The notes: generated by a model from the sequence alone, not told the origin. 64,000 nt of DNA from Rubrivivax gelatinosus (GCF_016583785.1 NZ_NRRU01000003.1:1-64000), one strand, 5' to 3'. Positions 17,564 through 30,121 are shown, counted from the first letter of the stretch. Program-made: numbers and translations.

Positions 17564-18105
17564 CGCGCCCCCTTCAGCGGCAGTTCGAGCCCGGCGACCA
17601 TCAGCGTCACACGCGCGCAGGCGGCGCCGATGCGCTGGTGCAACCGGCCGAGTTCGTCGACGAAATGCCGCGCCTGGCGCGACATCGGCATCACGCCCAG
17701 GCCGATTTCGTTGGAGACGAAGATCACCGGGCCGCGCGCCGCGGCCAGTGCCGCGAGCAGCGCCTCGCTCTCGGCCGAGGCGTCTGCGGGCGCGCCGTGC
17801 ATCGGCATCAGCAGCCCGGTGAGCCACAGCGTCAGGCAGTCGACGACGACCAGCCGCCCCGGCGCCGATTCGGCCTGCAGCGCTGCGGCCAGCGCACGCG
17901 GCTCTTCGCGCGTGGCCAGGCCCGGCACGCGCACGGCCCGGTCGGCGCGGTGGCGCGCGATGCGCTCGTGCATCTCGTCGTCGCCGGCCTCGGCGGTGGC
18001 GATCAGCACCGCGCTGTGGCCGGGCAGCGCCAGCCAGTGCGCGGCACGCAGCTCCGCGCAGCGCGACTTGCCGCTGCGGGCGCCACCGAGGATCAGCTCG
18101 TGCAT
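17560..18105 (-). CDS. cobU: Adenosylcobinamide kinase / cobinamide-phosphate guanylyltransferase
   Basis: CobU phosphorylates adenosylcobinamide and then attaches GMP, preparing it for CobS. The 181-residue length is normal. The P-loop is at the N-terminus (LILGGARSGKSR, residues 4-15), with the family segment VLIATAEAGDDEMHERIARH containing the guanylylated His region. VVVDCLTLWLTGLL and FVSNEIGLGVMP are further signatures. It lies 25 bases after btuB and overlaps btuF by four bases (TTGA). Its place between receptor and binding protein suits uptake of incomplete corrinoids followed by loop assembly. Confidence 0.95.
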   Translation of the reverse strand: MHELILGGARSGKSRCAELRAAHWLALPGHSAVLIATAEAGDDEMHERIARHRADRAVRVPGLATREEPRALAAALQAESAPGRLVVVDCLTLWLTGLLMPMHGAPADASAESEALLAALAAARGPVIFVSNEIGLGVMPMSRQARHFVDELGRLHQRIGAACARVTLMVAGLELPLKGAR

Positions 18106-18130
18106 CGCGGGCCTCCTGCCGGTGGCGGCG

Positions 18131-19966
18131 TCAGACGCCGCCTTCGTAACGCAGGCCGAGCCAGAACTGCCGGCCCGGGCCGCGGTAGTAGGCGGCCGGC
18201 TCGATGTCCTCGTCGGTCGCGTTGAGCAGCCGGCTCTCCAGCATCCAGCCCTTGGCGAAACGCCAGCCGGCCTTCAGGTCCAGCGTGGTTTCGGCGTCGA
18301 GCGCGCGGCTGTCGGGGCGGGCCCCGACACGCAGCACGCTGGCGCCGGCGCTCCAGTCGGCGTGGTGCCAGTCGACACCCAGCGTCTCCTGGTGCGCCGC
18401 GCGCCGCGGCAGGCGCGCGCCGGTGTCGCTGTTCTTGGCGTCGAGGAAGTCGACCTGGGCGCGCAGCGCCCAGTCGCCCAGCGCCTTGGCGCCGGACAGC
18501 GTCGCGCCCTGGAGACGGGCACGCGAGGTGTTGCCGGCGCAGCCATAGTCGAAACCCGGGTCCGGCGGGCAGAAGCTGCGGTCCGGCTGGTAATTGATCA
18601 GGTTCTTCACGCGGTTGCGGAACACCGTCAGCCCGGCGCGGTCACCGCCGTCGGCCCATTCGAGACCGAACTCGAGGCTGCGGCCGCGCTCGGGCTTGAT
18701 GGTGTCGACGCCGTAGTACGGGTACAGCAGGTCGTTGAACGAGGGCGCGCGGAAGCTGTTGCCGGCGAGCGCACGCAGCCGCCACTGCGGCGTCAGCGCG
18801 AAGCTGCCGCCCAGGCGGCCGGTGGTCTCGCCGCCGTAGTCGGAGCTGTCGTCGCGGCGCAGGTCGGCCTGCCAGGAGAAGCGGCCGGCCGTGCCCGTCC
18901 AGGACAGCACGCCGATGTCGGTGTCGCGCTCGCCCCGGTAGTCGTTGGTCCTGGCGTCTTCATCCAGGCGCTCGACGGCGGCGACAAACTGGCCGGCGGC
19001 GGTCTGCCAGGCCAGCTGCGCCAGCGCATGGTCGCGCGTGGTCTTGAAGCGTTGCGGGCCGAAGGTCTTGCTGCGCATGTCGTCGACGCTGCGGTCCACG
19101 CGCACCGTGGCCACCAGCCCGGCGGCCAGCGTGCCGCGCCAGTCCAGCGCAGTGGCGTCGACGTCGAGCTTGTCGCGGAAGTCGGGCGCGACGCCGCTGG
19201 CGGCGCTGTCGACCTGGGTCTCCAGCCGCGAGCGCAGCAGCGCCAGGCCGATGCGATGGCCCGGCGCGGGCGCGTAGCCGATGCGCAGTTGGCCGCTGTC
19301 GCGCGTGTAGCCGTCGTCGTCGGGGTTGTAGTTGCTGAACGGGGCGCCCGGACGCAGCGAGCTGTCGCCGTCATCGTGTTCCTGGGCCAGCGAGGCGGCG
19401 ATGTCCCAGGCGCCCAGCGTGGTGCTGGCGCCGGCCGACAGCTCGCGCGCGCCGCGGCTGCCGAAGGCGGCGGCGGCGTCGAAACGCACGCCGGTGTCGG
19501 CACGGCGGGTGATGATGTTGACGACGCCGCCGACGGCGTCGGCGCCGTACAGGCTGGAGCCGGGGCCGCGCAGCACCTCGACGCGTTCGATCTGGGCCAG
19601 CGGCAGCGCCGCGACCGACGGGTCGGCGAGCGTCGCCGAGCCGATGCGCACGCCGTCGACGAGCACGACGGTCTGGCTGCCGGTGGCGCCGCGGATCATC
19701 ACCGAGGTCGCGGCGCCGGGGCCGCCGTTGCGCGAGATCTGCACGCCGGCCTGCTCGCGCAGCACGTCGGCGAGCGAGGTGGCGGCCGAGTTGCGCAGCG
19801 TGTCGGAGTCGATGACGACGACGTCGGCCGCCAGTCGCGAGACCGACATCGGCTCGCGCGAGCCGGTGATGACGATGGTTTCGGCGGATTGCGCCGCGGC
19901 GGACGCCGCGACGATGGCACAGGCGACCGCGACGACGGTGCGGCGGTCGATAGGGGGAACGAACAA
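18131..19966 (-). CDS. btuB: TonB-dependent vitamin B12 receptor (BtuB-like)
   Basis: This is an outer-membrane receptor for cobalamin and other corrinoids. I chose the TTG at 19966 because a strong GGAGG lies about 6 bases upstream and it begins a proper signal peptide (PPIDRRTVVAVACAIVAASA, then AAQSAE). That gives 611 residues, close to E. coli BtuB. A longer frame to 20032 has no such signal. The mature N-terminus carries a TonB-box-like ETIVITGSR. The plug (VIRGATGSQTVVLVDGVRI, then YGADAVGGVVNI) and a 22-strand barrel ending in an aromatic-rich region (RQFWLGLRYEGGV) follow. The riboswitch upstream supports the B12 assignment. Confidence 0.93.
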   Translation of the reverse strand: MFVPPIDRRTVVAVACAIVAASAAAQSAETIVITGSREPMSVSRLAADVVVIDSDTLRNSAATSLADVLREQAGVQISRNGGPGAATSVMIRGATGSQTVVLVDGVRIGSATLADPSVAALPLAQIERVEVLRGPGSSLYGADAVGGVVNIITRRADTGVRFDAAAAFGSRGARELSAGASTTLGAWDIAASLAQEHDDGDSSLRPGAPFSNYNPDDDGYTRDSGQLRIGYAPAPGHRIGLALLRSRLETQVDSAASGVAPDFRDKLDVDATALDWRGTLAAGLVATVRVDRSVDDMRSKTFGPQRFKTTRDHALAQLAWQTAAGQFVAAVERLDEDARTNDYRGERDTDIGVLSWTGTAGRFSWQADLRRDDSSDYGGETTGRLGGSFALTPQWRLRALAGNSFRAPSFNDLLYPYYGVDTIKPERGRSLEFGLEWADGGDRAGLTVFRNRVKNLINYQPDRSFCPPDPGFDYGCAGNTSRARLQGATLSGAKALGDWALRAQVDFLDAKNSDTGARLPRRAAHQETLGVDWHHADWSAGASVLRVGARPDSRALDAETTLDLKAGWRFAKGWMLESRLLNATDEDIEPAAYYRGPGRQFWLGLRYEGGV

Positions 19967-20118
19967 GATGGCCTCCAGCCGCACACCCCGTGCGGACGGT
20001 GATGAAGCAGCCATCGCCGTCGGCCGGACCACGCGCTGAGCGCACCTCGGCCCGGGTCGCGAACGGACTGGGGGCCTCGGGACTCGTGCGCGCCGCCCAC
20101 CGCGACGCTGGCATCCCT

Positions 20119-20328
20119 GGCATCGGGCCGGTATCCGGGCTCGCGAGTGCCGGTCTTCGCGTCGATGCGAAGACCGAAGCCGTCAGCGCCTTCCCAGTCC
20201 GTAGCAGGACCAGTGGCTGCAATGCTGACCGCACCTCGCCGACCGTTGCGGGGGCAGCGCCGGTTTTGCCGCGTGATCCTCTGGAGGACACGCCGCGCAC
20301 CGGCTTCCCGTTCAACCCTTCCGACACC
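20119..20328 (-). promoter_or_regulatory. Cobalamin (AdoCbl) riboswitch
   Basis: Read on the minus strand, this segment contains the canonical landmarks in order: a P1 5' arm GGTGTCGG, GGGAAGCCGGTGCG, GCTGCCCCGCAACGGT, GCAGCCACTGG, GGACTGGGAAGGCGCTGACGG, and the B12 box AGCCCGGATACCGGCC (20126-20141). It closes with CCGATGCC, which pairs with the P1 arm (wobbles included). It ends about 150 bases before the btuB TTG, leaving room for an expression platform. It should reduce expression of btuB and the downstream cob/btu genes when adenosylcobalamin is abundant. Confidence 0.95.
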
Positions 20329-20371
20329 TGCCGTGCGGAAGGGCACCTGATGCAAGCGGGGCGGAGTCTAG

Positions 20372-23013
<2,642 letters not shown>

Positions 23014-23021
23014 AGACCGCG

Positions 23022-23327
23022 ATGCCTGCCGCCTACCTGCTGGTCGAGATGAAGATCAGCGACCCCGAACGCTACAAGCAGTACATGGCCCAGGCGCCGG
23101 CCGCGGTGAAGGCCGCCGGCGGCGAATATCTGGTGCGCGGCGGCCGCCACGAGACGCTGGAGGGCGACTGGAGCCCGGCGCGCGTGGCGATGCTGCGCTT
23201 TCCCAGCTACGAACAGGCCAAGGCCTTCTACGATGGCGAGATGTATCGTGCCGCGCGGGAACACCGTCAGGGCGCCACGGACTACTTCAACATGGTGCTC
23301 GTAGAAGGCGCCTCCGCCCCCGTCTGA
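23022..23327 (+). CDS. DUF1330 family protein
   Basis: This 101-residue cytoplasmic protein has the dimeric ferredoxin-like alpha/beta-barrel fold typical of DUF1330. It starts PAAYLLVEMKISDPERYKQY and has GGEYLVRGGRHETLEGDW in the middle. Function is unknown; relatives resemble small monooxygenase-like folds without clear catalytic residues. It lies 8 bases after kdsA and 36 before eno, so it is carried in the same transcript as housekeeping genes. Confidence 0.88.
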   Translation: MPAAYLLVEMKISDPERYKQYMAQAPAAVKAAGGEYLVRGGRHETLEGDWSPARVAMLRFPSYEQAKAFYDGEMYRAAREHRQGATDYFNMVLVEGASAPV

Positions 23328-24647
<1,320 letters not shown>

Positions 24648-24653
24648 TCGGCG

Positions 24654-24929
24654 TTGCGCTGGGTCGCATTCGTGCTCGCGGGGCTGCTCGTCGCGGTGCA
24701 GGCCGACCTCTGGTTCGGCCGCTCGAGCATTCCCTACACGATGACCCTGCGCACCCAGCTGGCCGCCCAGCAGGCGGCCAACGACGAGGCGCGCGAACGC
24801 AACGCGCGCCTCGAGGCCGAGGTCAGCGACCTGAAGGAAGGGCTGGAGATGGTCGAGGAGAAGGCTCGCGCCGAACTCGGCATGGTCAAGCCCGACGAGG
24901 TCTTCGTGCAGCTCACGCCTCGACACTGA
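24654..24929 (+). CDS. ftsB: Cell division protein FtsB
   Basis: FtsB is a small bitopic divisome protein that works with FtsL and FtsQ. The 91-residue product has a short cytoplasmic start, one membrane helix (AFVLAGLLVAVQADLWF, about residues 5-21) and a periplasmic coiled coil (about 33-70). The conserved C-terminal EEKARAELGMVKPDEVFV follows. The start is TTG at 24654, right after eno, which agrees with the usual eno-ftsB linkage. Confidence 0.92.
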   Translation: MRWVAFVLAGLLVAVQADLWFGRSSIPYTMTLRTQLAAQQAANDEARERNARLEAEVSDLKEGLEMVEEKARAELGMVKPDEVFVQLTPRH

Positions 24930-24942
24930 GTCCCGAAACGAC

Positions 24943-25584
24943 GTGCTCGATGCGGTCCTAGAACCAGCGCAGCCGCTGCTGCGCGTGGCCTTCACGCTGC
25001 TTGGCAGCCCGGTGACCTGGCTGGAACTCGTCGCCTTCGCGCTCGGCGTCTGGATGGTGCTGTGCAACCTGCGCGTCAACCCGCTGGCCTGGCCGCTGGC
25101 GATCGCGAGTTCGCTGCTCTACGCGCTGCTGTTCGCCGACAGCCGGCTCTACGGCGAAGCGGCGCTGCAGATCTTCTTCATCGCCGTCGCCTTCTGGGGC
25201 TGGTGGCAGTGGCTGCGCGGCCGCGGCGAGGACGGCCGCGCGCTGGCCGTGCACCGGCTGGCGCCGGCGGCACGCTGGCGCGCCCTGGCCGCCACCGCGC
25301 TGGCGTGGCCGGCGCTGGCGCTGCTGCTGGACCACGCGACCGACAGCGACGTGCCCTGGATGGACGCGCTGCCCACCGTCGGCAGCATCGCCGGCCAGTT
25401 CCTGCTCGGCCGCAAGCTGGTCGAGAACTGGCCGGTGTGGGTGGCGGTCAACCTGGTCAGCATCGTGCTGTTCGGGCTCAAGGGCCTGTGGCTGACGGTG
25501 CTGCTGTACGCGGTGTTCGCGGTGATGGCCGCCTTCGGCTGGCGCGCCTGGCTGCGGCTGGTGGATGAAGGCCATGGCCGCTGA
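24943..25584 (+). CDS. pnuC: Nicotinamide riboside transporter PnuC
   Basis: This 213-residue integral membrane protein has about seven hydrophobic segments and PnuC hallmarks: SPVTWLELVAFALGVWMVLCNLRVNPLAWP, SSLLYALLFADSRLYGEAALQ, and FWGWWQWLRG. PnuC proteins take up nicotinamide riboside by facilitated diffusion, trapped by later phosphorylation. The start is taken at the GTG at 24943. The end overlaps the NadR-like kinase gene by 20 bases, which supplies that trapping step. Confidence 0.9.
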   Translation: MLDAVLEPAQPLLRVAFTLLGSPVTWLELVAFALGVWMVLCNLRVNPLAWPLAIASSLLYALLFADSRLYGEAALQIFFIAVAFWGWWQWLRGRGEDGRALAVHRLAPAARWRALAATALAWPALALLLDHATDSDVPWMDALPTVGSIAGQFLLGRKLVENWPVWVAVNLVSIVLFGLKGLWLTVLLYAVFAVMAAFGWRAWLRLVDEGHGR

Positions 25585-26245
25585 GGCGCTGGTCGTGGCC
25601 ATCGTCGGCGCCGAAAGCACCGGCAAGACCGTGCTCGCGCAGGCGCTGGCGCAGCGCATCGCTGCCGAGACCGGCCTGGCCTGCTGCTGGGTACCCGAAC
25701 AGCTGCGGCTGTGGTGCGAGCAGCACGGGCGCACGCCGCAGCCGCACGAGCAGCCGGCCATCGCCGCCGCGCAACAAGAGGCGATCGAAGCCGCCGCGCG
25801 CATGGCCGATGTCGTCGTCGCCGACACCACGGCGCTGATGACCGCGGTCTACAGCCGGCTGCTGTTCGACGACGGCTCGCTCGACACCCAGGCCGCTGAC
25901 TGGCAGCGCCGCTGCGCGCTGACGCTGCTGACGGCGCTGGACATCGAATGGGTCGCCGACGGCCTGCAGCGCGACGGCCCGCAGGTGCGCGCGCCGGTCG
26001 ACGCGCTGCTGCGCGAGCTGCTCGCCGCGCACGCCCTGCCCTGGGCGCTGGTCAGCGGCGGGGGCCAGGAGCGGGTCGAGAACGCACTCGACGCGATCGC
26101 CCCGCTGCTGCGCTGCCGCACCGCGCCCCGCAGCGGCCTGTTCACGCGCCTGGCCGGCCGCGACGCTGCCGACCGCCCCTGGCGCTGCGAACACTGCGAC
26201 GACCCGCAGTGCGAACACGCGGCGCAGGCGGCGCGCCGCGCCTGA
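25565..26245 (+). CDS. NadR-like ribosylnicotinamide kinase domain protein
   Basis: This 226-residue P-loop ATPase starts VVAIVGAESTGKTVLAQALA (Walker A GAESTGKT, about residues 14-21). It corresponds to the kinase (AAA_28-like) domain of NadR, which phosphorylates nicotinamide riboside to NMN. The NMN adenylyltransferase domain and the helix-turn-helix of enterobacterial NadR are absent. The C-terminus carries a Cys/His cluster (WRCEHCDDPQCEHA) that could bind metal. It overlaps pnuC, making an uptake-plus-trapping pair. An alternative ATG lies 9 bases inside. It converges on hslO without spacing. Confidence 0.82.
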   Translation: MKAMAAEALVVAIVGAESTGKTVLAQALAQRIAAETGLACCWVPEQLRLWCEQHGRTPQPHEQPAIAAAQQEAIEAAARMADVVVADTTALMTAVYSRLLFDDGSLDTQAADWQRRCALTLLTALDIEWVADGLQRDGPQVRAPVDALLRELLAAHALPWALVSGGGQERVENALDAIAPLLRCRTAPRSGLFTRLAGRDAADRPWRCEHCDDPQCEHAAQAARRA

Positions 26246-27202
26246 TCACTGCATCGCGCTGGACGACGGCGGCTGGTCGCGCTGCGGCGTGAACAGCTCG
26301 CCGACGTCGACGGCGTCGAAGCGGTACTCCTGGCCGCAGAACTGGCAGCCGACCTCGACGCTGCCGCGCTCGGCGATCAGCGAGTCGCTCTCCTCGCGGC
26401 CCAGCGTCTTGAGCATCGTGCGCACGCGCTCGGCCGAGCAGGTGCAGGCGAAACGCGGCTGCTGGGGCTCGAACACGCGCAGCGTCTCCTCCCAGAACAG
26501 GCGGTGCAGGATCTCCTCGCTGGACAGCGACAGCAGCTCGTCGCGCGTCAGCGTCGCGGCCAGCATCGAGATGCGCTCGAAGGCCTCGCTCTGGCCGATG
26601 TCGTCCTCGTTGCGCTTGCCCTGGAGGTTGAGCTCGCCCTCGACCGGCAGGCGCTGGATCAGCAGCCCGGCGGCGACGCTGTCGTCGGCCGCCAGCACGA
26701 GCCGGGTGTCGAGCTGCTCGGACTGCAGCATGTAGTGCTCCAGCACTTCGGAGACCTTCTGCAGCGGCTCGCGCTGGTCGCCGTGCAGCGGCACGATGCC
26801 CTGGTAGGGCTGCTGCCCGGGCAGCCGGTCCTTGGGGTCCAGCGTGATGACGCAGCGGCCCTGGCCTTGCACGTTGACCAGCGCCTCCAGGCGCGCGTCG
26901 TCGGGCACCTCGCCGACCAGCGTCGCGGTGGCGCGGAACGACAGGTCGGGCTGGACCTCGGCCACCGCCAGCTTCACCGGCCCGTCGCCCGAGATCTGCA
27001 GCACGAGCGCGCCGTTGAACTTGATGTTGGCCTGCATCAGCGCCGCCGCGGCGCTCATCTCGCCGAGCAGCTCGCGCACCGGGCGCGGGTAGCCGCCGGC
27101 GGCCTGGCGCCGGGCGAGCATCTCGCGCCAGCCGTCTCCCAGGCGCACGAGCATGCCGCGCACCGGTAATCCTTCGAACAGGAACTTGGTCAGTTCGGAC
27201 AT
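26246..27202 (-). CDS. hslO: Redox-regulated chaperone Hsp33
   Basis: Hsp33 is a cytoplasmic holdase activated by oxidation of four zinc-bound cysteines. In this 318-residue protein the pairs appear as CTC (FACTCSAERV) and CQFC (VGCQFCGQEY) in the C-terminal part, about residues 248-286, in CXC plus CXXC order. The N-terminal domain ([21 protein letters not shown]) and LLGEMSAAAALM match the family. Its ATG overlaps the stop of the upstream gamma-carbonic anhydrase gene by one base (TGATG), so they are coupled. Confidence 0.95.
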   Translation of the reverse strand: MSELTKFLFEGLPVRGMLVRLGDGWREMLARRQAAGGYPRPVRELLGEMSAAAALMQANIKFNGALVLQISGDGPVKLAVAEVQPDLSFRATATLVGEVPDDARLEALVNVQGQGRCVITLDPKDRLPGQQPYQGIVPLHGDQREPLQKVSEVLEHYMLQSEQLDTRLVLAADDSVAAGLLIQRLPVEGELNLQGKRNEDDIGQSEAFERISMLAATLTRDELLSLSSEEILHRLFWEETLRVFEPQQPRFACTCSAERVRTMLKTLGREESDSLIAERGSVEVGCQFCGQEYRFDAVDVGELFTPQRDQPPSSSAMQ

Positions 27203-27726
27203 CAGCCGATTCGCTCCAGGTGATCGCGGTGGCGAGCCGCGTTGACGACGTAATGCGCGGCACCGAGGCCCAGCCGCGCGGATTGTTCGGGTGTCAGCGT
27301 GCGCACCGCCTTGGCAGGCGCGCCGACGATCAGCGTGCCGTCTTCGAAGACCTTGCCTTCGGTGACGAGCGCGCCGGCACCGACGATGCAGCCCTTGCCG
27401 ATGCGCGCGCCGTTGAGGATCACGGCGCCCATGCCGATGAGCGAGCCGCAGCCGATGCTGCAGCCGTGCAGCACGACCTTGTGGCCGACGGTCACACGCT
27501 CGCCGATCTCGAGCGCGATGCCGGCGTCGGTGTGCAGCACGCTGCCGTCCTGCACATTGCTGTCGCGGCCGACGCTGATCCAGTCATTGTCGCCGCGCAG
27601 CACCGCTCCGTACCAGACGCTGGCCCCGGCGGCGAGTGCGACACGGCCGATGACGCTGGCGCTCTCGGCGACCCAGGCGAGCGGGTCGATGCGGGGCTCG
27701 GCGTCCCCGAGGCGGTAAACGGCCAC
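27202..27726 (-). CDS. Gamma-carbonic anhydrase family protein (left-handed beta-helix)
   Basis: This 174-residue hexapeptide-repeat protein is similar to YrdA/CaiE/PaaY. The repeat pattern runs from about residue 20 to 130 ([23 protein letters not shown], then [19 protein letters not shown], then [15 protein letters not shown]). The three histidines typical of the zinc site are in reach ([13 protein letters not shown]). Enzymatic carbonic anhydrase activity is not assured for this subfamily. It heads a two-gene transcript with hslO and is divergent from the DUF455 gene, 33 bases apart. Confidence 0.88.
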   Translation of the reverse strand: MAVYRLGDAEPRIDPLAWVAESASVIGRVALAAGASVWYGAVLRGDNDWISVGRDSNVQDGSVLHTDAGIALEIGERVTVGHKVVLHGCSIGCGSLIGMGAVILNGARIGKGCIVGAGALVTEGKVFEDGTLIVGAPAKAVRTLTPEQSARLGLGAAHYVVNAARHRDHLERIG

Positions 27727-27746
27727 GGCGGCCTCCAGGCAAAGCG

Positions 27747-27752
27747 GATAAT
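27747..27752 (+). promoter_or_regulatory. Candidate -10 element of the DUF455 gene (possible leaderless start)
   Basis: GATAAT lies in a small AT-rich patch only 7 bases before the ATG at 27760. Transcription would therefore start at or next to the start codon. No Shine-Dalgarno sequence is seen between them. No clear -35 hexamer is present. Confidence 0.35.
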
Positions 27753-27759
27753 TTTACGG

Positions 27760-28545
27760 ATGGAGTTGCGAAGCGAAGCGCTCGGGGCCTTGGCCATCGA
27801 AGACCCCGGGGCCAAGGCCGCGGCGGCGCTGGCGCTGCACGCGGCCGCGCCGGTGCCCGACACCCAGGCCGTGTTCGTCGCCCCGGGCGCCCTGCCCGGC
27901 CGGCCGCCGCGGCCGACGCTGGTGCCGCCGGCCCGGCTGGCGCGCCGCACGCCGTTCACGGCCGAGGGCCGCGCCGCGCTGCTGCACGCCGTTGCGCACA
28001 TCGAGTTCAACGCCATCAACCTGGCGCTCGACGCCTGCTGGCGCTTTCCCGGCCTGCCCGAGGACTTCTACCGCGACTGGCTGCGCGTGGCCGCCGAGGA
28101 GGCGCGCCACTTCCGCCTGCTCGCCGCCCACCTGGCAACGCTGGGCCACGCCTACGGCGACTTCGACGCCCACGACGGCCTGTGGGCGATGGCCGAGAAG
28201 ACCGCCGCCGACCCGCTGGCGCGCATGGCGCTGGTGCCGCGCACGCTGGAGGCGCGCGGCCTCGACGCCACGCCGCCGATGCAGGCGCGTCTGGCCAAAG
28301 CCGGCGACGCGCGTGCGGTCGAGATCCTCGGGATCATCCTGGCCGAGGAGATCGGCCACGTCGCGATCGGCAACCACTGGTACCGCTGGCTCTGCGCCCG
28401 CGAGGGGCTGGAGCCGGTCGCGACCTATGCGCGGCTGGCGGCGCAATACGGTGCACCGCGGCTGAAAGGGCCGTTCAACACCGCCGCGCGCCGCGCCGCC
28501 GGCTTCGACGACGCCGAACTCGCGGCGCTGGAGGCGCTGGGCTGA
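27760..28545 (+). CDS. DUF455 family ferritin-like protein
   Basis: This 261-residue helical protein of the DUF455/ferritin-like superfamily is distantly similar to MiaE-type di-iron hydroxylases. Candidate iron ligands sit in the expected pairs: HIEFNAIN, EEARHFRLL and EEIGHVAIGNHWY, each an E/H-rich helix. A further segment VPRTLEARGLDATPPMQ is a family signature. The biochemical role is unknown. The stop overlaps the next start (TGATG), so it is coupled to the MlrC-like peptidase gene. Confidence 0.87.
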   Translation: MELRSEALGALAIEDPGAKAAAALALHAAAPVPDTQAVFVAPGALPGRPPRPTLVPPARLARRTPFTAEGRAALLHAVAHIEFNAINLALDACWRFPGLPEDFYRDWLRVAAEEARHFRLLAAHLATLGHAYGDFDAHDGLWAMAEKTAADPLARMALVPRTLEARGLDATPPMQARLAKAGDARAVEILGIILAEEIGHVAIGNHWYRWLCAREGLEPVATYARLAAQYGAPRLKGPFNTAARRAAGFDDAELAALEALG

Positions 28546-30041
28546 TGCGGGTTCTCGTCGCCGGTTTCCAGCACGAGACCAACACCTTCGCACCGACCAA
28601 GGCCGGCTGGCCGGCATTCGTTGCTGGCGACGCCTTCCCCGAGTTCACGCGCGGCGCGGCGATGCTCGAGCGCCTGGCGCCGACCTCGCTGCCGATGGCC
28701 GGCTTCATGCACGACGCGGCCGAACGCGGCTGGACGCTGGTGCCCTCGATCTGGGCCGGCGCCTCGCCATCGGCGCAGATCCGGCGCGAGGCCTTCGAAC
28801 ACATCGCCGCGATGCTGCTCGAGGACGCGCGCCGCGAGCACTACGACGCCGTCTACCTCGACCTCCACGGCGCCGCCGTCGCCGAACATGTGGACGACTG
28901 CGAAGGCGAGCTGCTCGCGCGCCTGCGCGCCGTCACCGGGCCGGCGCTGCCCATCGTCTGCAGCCTGGACCTGCACGCCAACGTCGGTGCCCGGCTGCTG
29001 CGCCACGCCGGCGCGCTGACGGTGTTCCGCAGCTATCCGCACGTCGACATGGCCGAGACCGGCGCGCGCGCCGCCGGGCTGCTGTCCGAGCTGGTCGGCC
29101 GCGGGACCTTCGTCACGCGCTCGCGGCGCCTGCCCTTCCTGCTGCCGATCCACACCCAGTGCACGCTGCTCGACCCGGCCGCCGGCGTCATGGCCGACCT
29201 CGCGACGCTCGAAGCGCAGAGCGGCGTGCACCTCGGCCTGGCCTTCGGTTTCCCGGCGGCCGACGTGCCCGAGTGCGGCCCGGTGGTCTTCGGCCACGGC
29301 CACGATGCCGAGGCGGTCGAGGCCAACGTGCTGGCGCTGGCCGAGAACCTGATCGCCGAGGCCGCGTCCTTCGCCGTCGAGCTGCCGGACGCAGGCCGGG
29401 CCGTCGCCCGGGCGCTGCGCGCGGCGGCCACCGCGACACGCCCGGTCATCGTCGCCGACACCCAGGACAACCCGGGCGCCGGCGCCGACGCCAACACCAC
29501 CGGGCTGCTGCACGCGCTGCTCGATGCCGGTGCCGGCAGGCGCTTTCCCGGTGCAGTGGCGCTCGGGCTGATGCACGACCCCGAGGCCGCGGCCGCGGCG
29601 CACGCGGCCGGCGTCGGCGAGCGGCTGCCGCTGCGGCTGGGCCGCAGCGTGCGCTGCCCGGGTGGCCGCGACAGCGAGCCGCCGGTTCAGGCGCTGGCCA
29701 CGGTGCTGGCGCTGCACGCCGGCGACGTCGCGCTGGCCGGCCCGATGACCGCGGGCAACACCGTGCACCTGGGGCCCAGCGCCTGCGTCGAGATCGACGG
29801 CGTACGCGTGCTCGTCACCAGCGGCAAAGGCCAGCTGATCGACGAGGCGCTGTGCCGTTTCCTCGGCGTCGAGCCGCGGGCACTGAAACTGCTTGTCGTG
29901 AAGAGCTCGGTGCATTTCCGCGCCGCGTTCGCGACGATCGCCTCCCGCATCATCGTCGCGCGCGCGCCCGGGCCCATGCCCGCCGACCCGGCCGAGCTGC
30001 CGTGGACCCGCCTGCCGCAGGACATCGCGCGGCGCCCTTGA
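28545..30041 (+). CDS. M81 family metallopeptidase (MlrC-like)
   Basis: This 498-residue protein is like microcystinase C (MlrC). It has the N-terminal DUF1485 domain (MRVLVAGFQHETNTFAPT, with His in the QHETN motif, and CSLDLHANVGARLLRHA) and a C-terminal MlrC domain (DTQDNPGAGADANTTGLL). MlrC cleaves linearised microcystin, but most homologues in proteobacteria have unknown substrates, so a toxin-degrading role should not be assumed. It is translationally coupled to the DUF455 gene. Confidence 0.9.
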   Translation: MRVLVAGFQHETNTFAPTKAGWPAFVAGDAFPEFTRGAAMLERLAPTSLPMAGFMHDAAERGWTLVPSIWAGASPSAQIRREAFEHIAAMLLEDARREHYDAVYLDLHGAAVAEHVDDCEGELLARLRAVTGPALPIVCSLDLHANVGARLLRHAGALTVFRSYPHVDMAETGARAAGLLSELVGRGTFVTRSRRLPFLLPIHTQCTLLDPAAGVMADLATLEAQSGVHLGLAFGFPAADVPECGPVVFGHGHDAEAVEANVLALAENLIAEAASFAVELPDAGRAVARALRAAATATRPVIVADTQDNPGAGADANTTGLLHALLDAGAGRRFPGAVALGLMHDPEAAAAAHAAGVGERLPLRLGRSVRCPGGRDSEPPVQALATVLALHAGDVALAGPMTAGNTVHLGPSACVEIDGVRVLVTSGKGQLIDEALCRFLGVEPRALKLLVVKSSVHFRAAFATIASRIIVARAPGPMPADPAELPWTRLPQDIARRP

Positions 30042-30121
30042 CCTGGAGCGCCGTTCGTGCTGCAAAAACAGGCGGACCCACGAGTACACTGCGCGGGCCT
30101 CAACCTTCCTGTCCCAACCCC

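Noticed and set aside
16580-20002. 1140-residue open frame on the plus strand
   Set aside because: It is antisense to btuF, cobU and btuB, which have clear families and motifs. The product is Arg/Ala/Gln-rich and low-complexity, as expected when stops are rare in very GC-rich DNA.
28545-30041. MlrC as evidence for microcystin degradation
   Set aside because: No mlrA, mlrB or mlrD gene is near. M81 proteins are widespread in bacteria that do not degrade microcystin.
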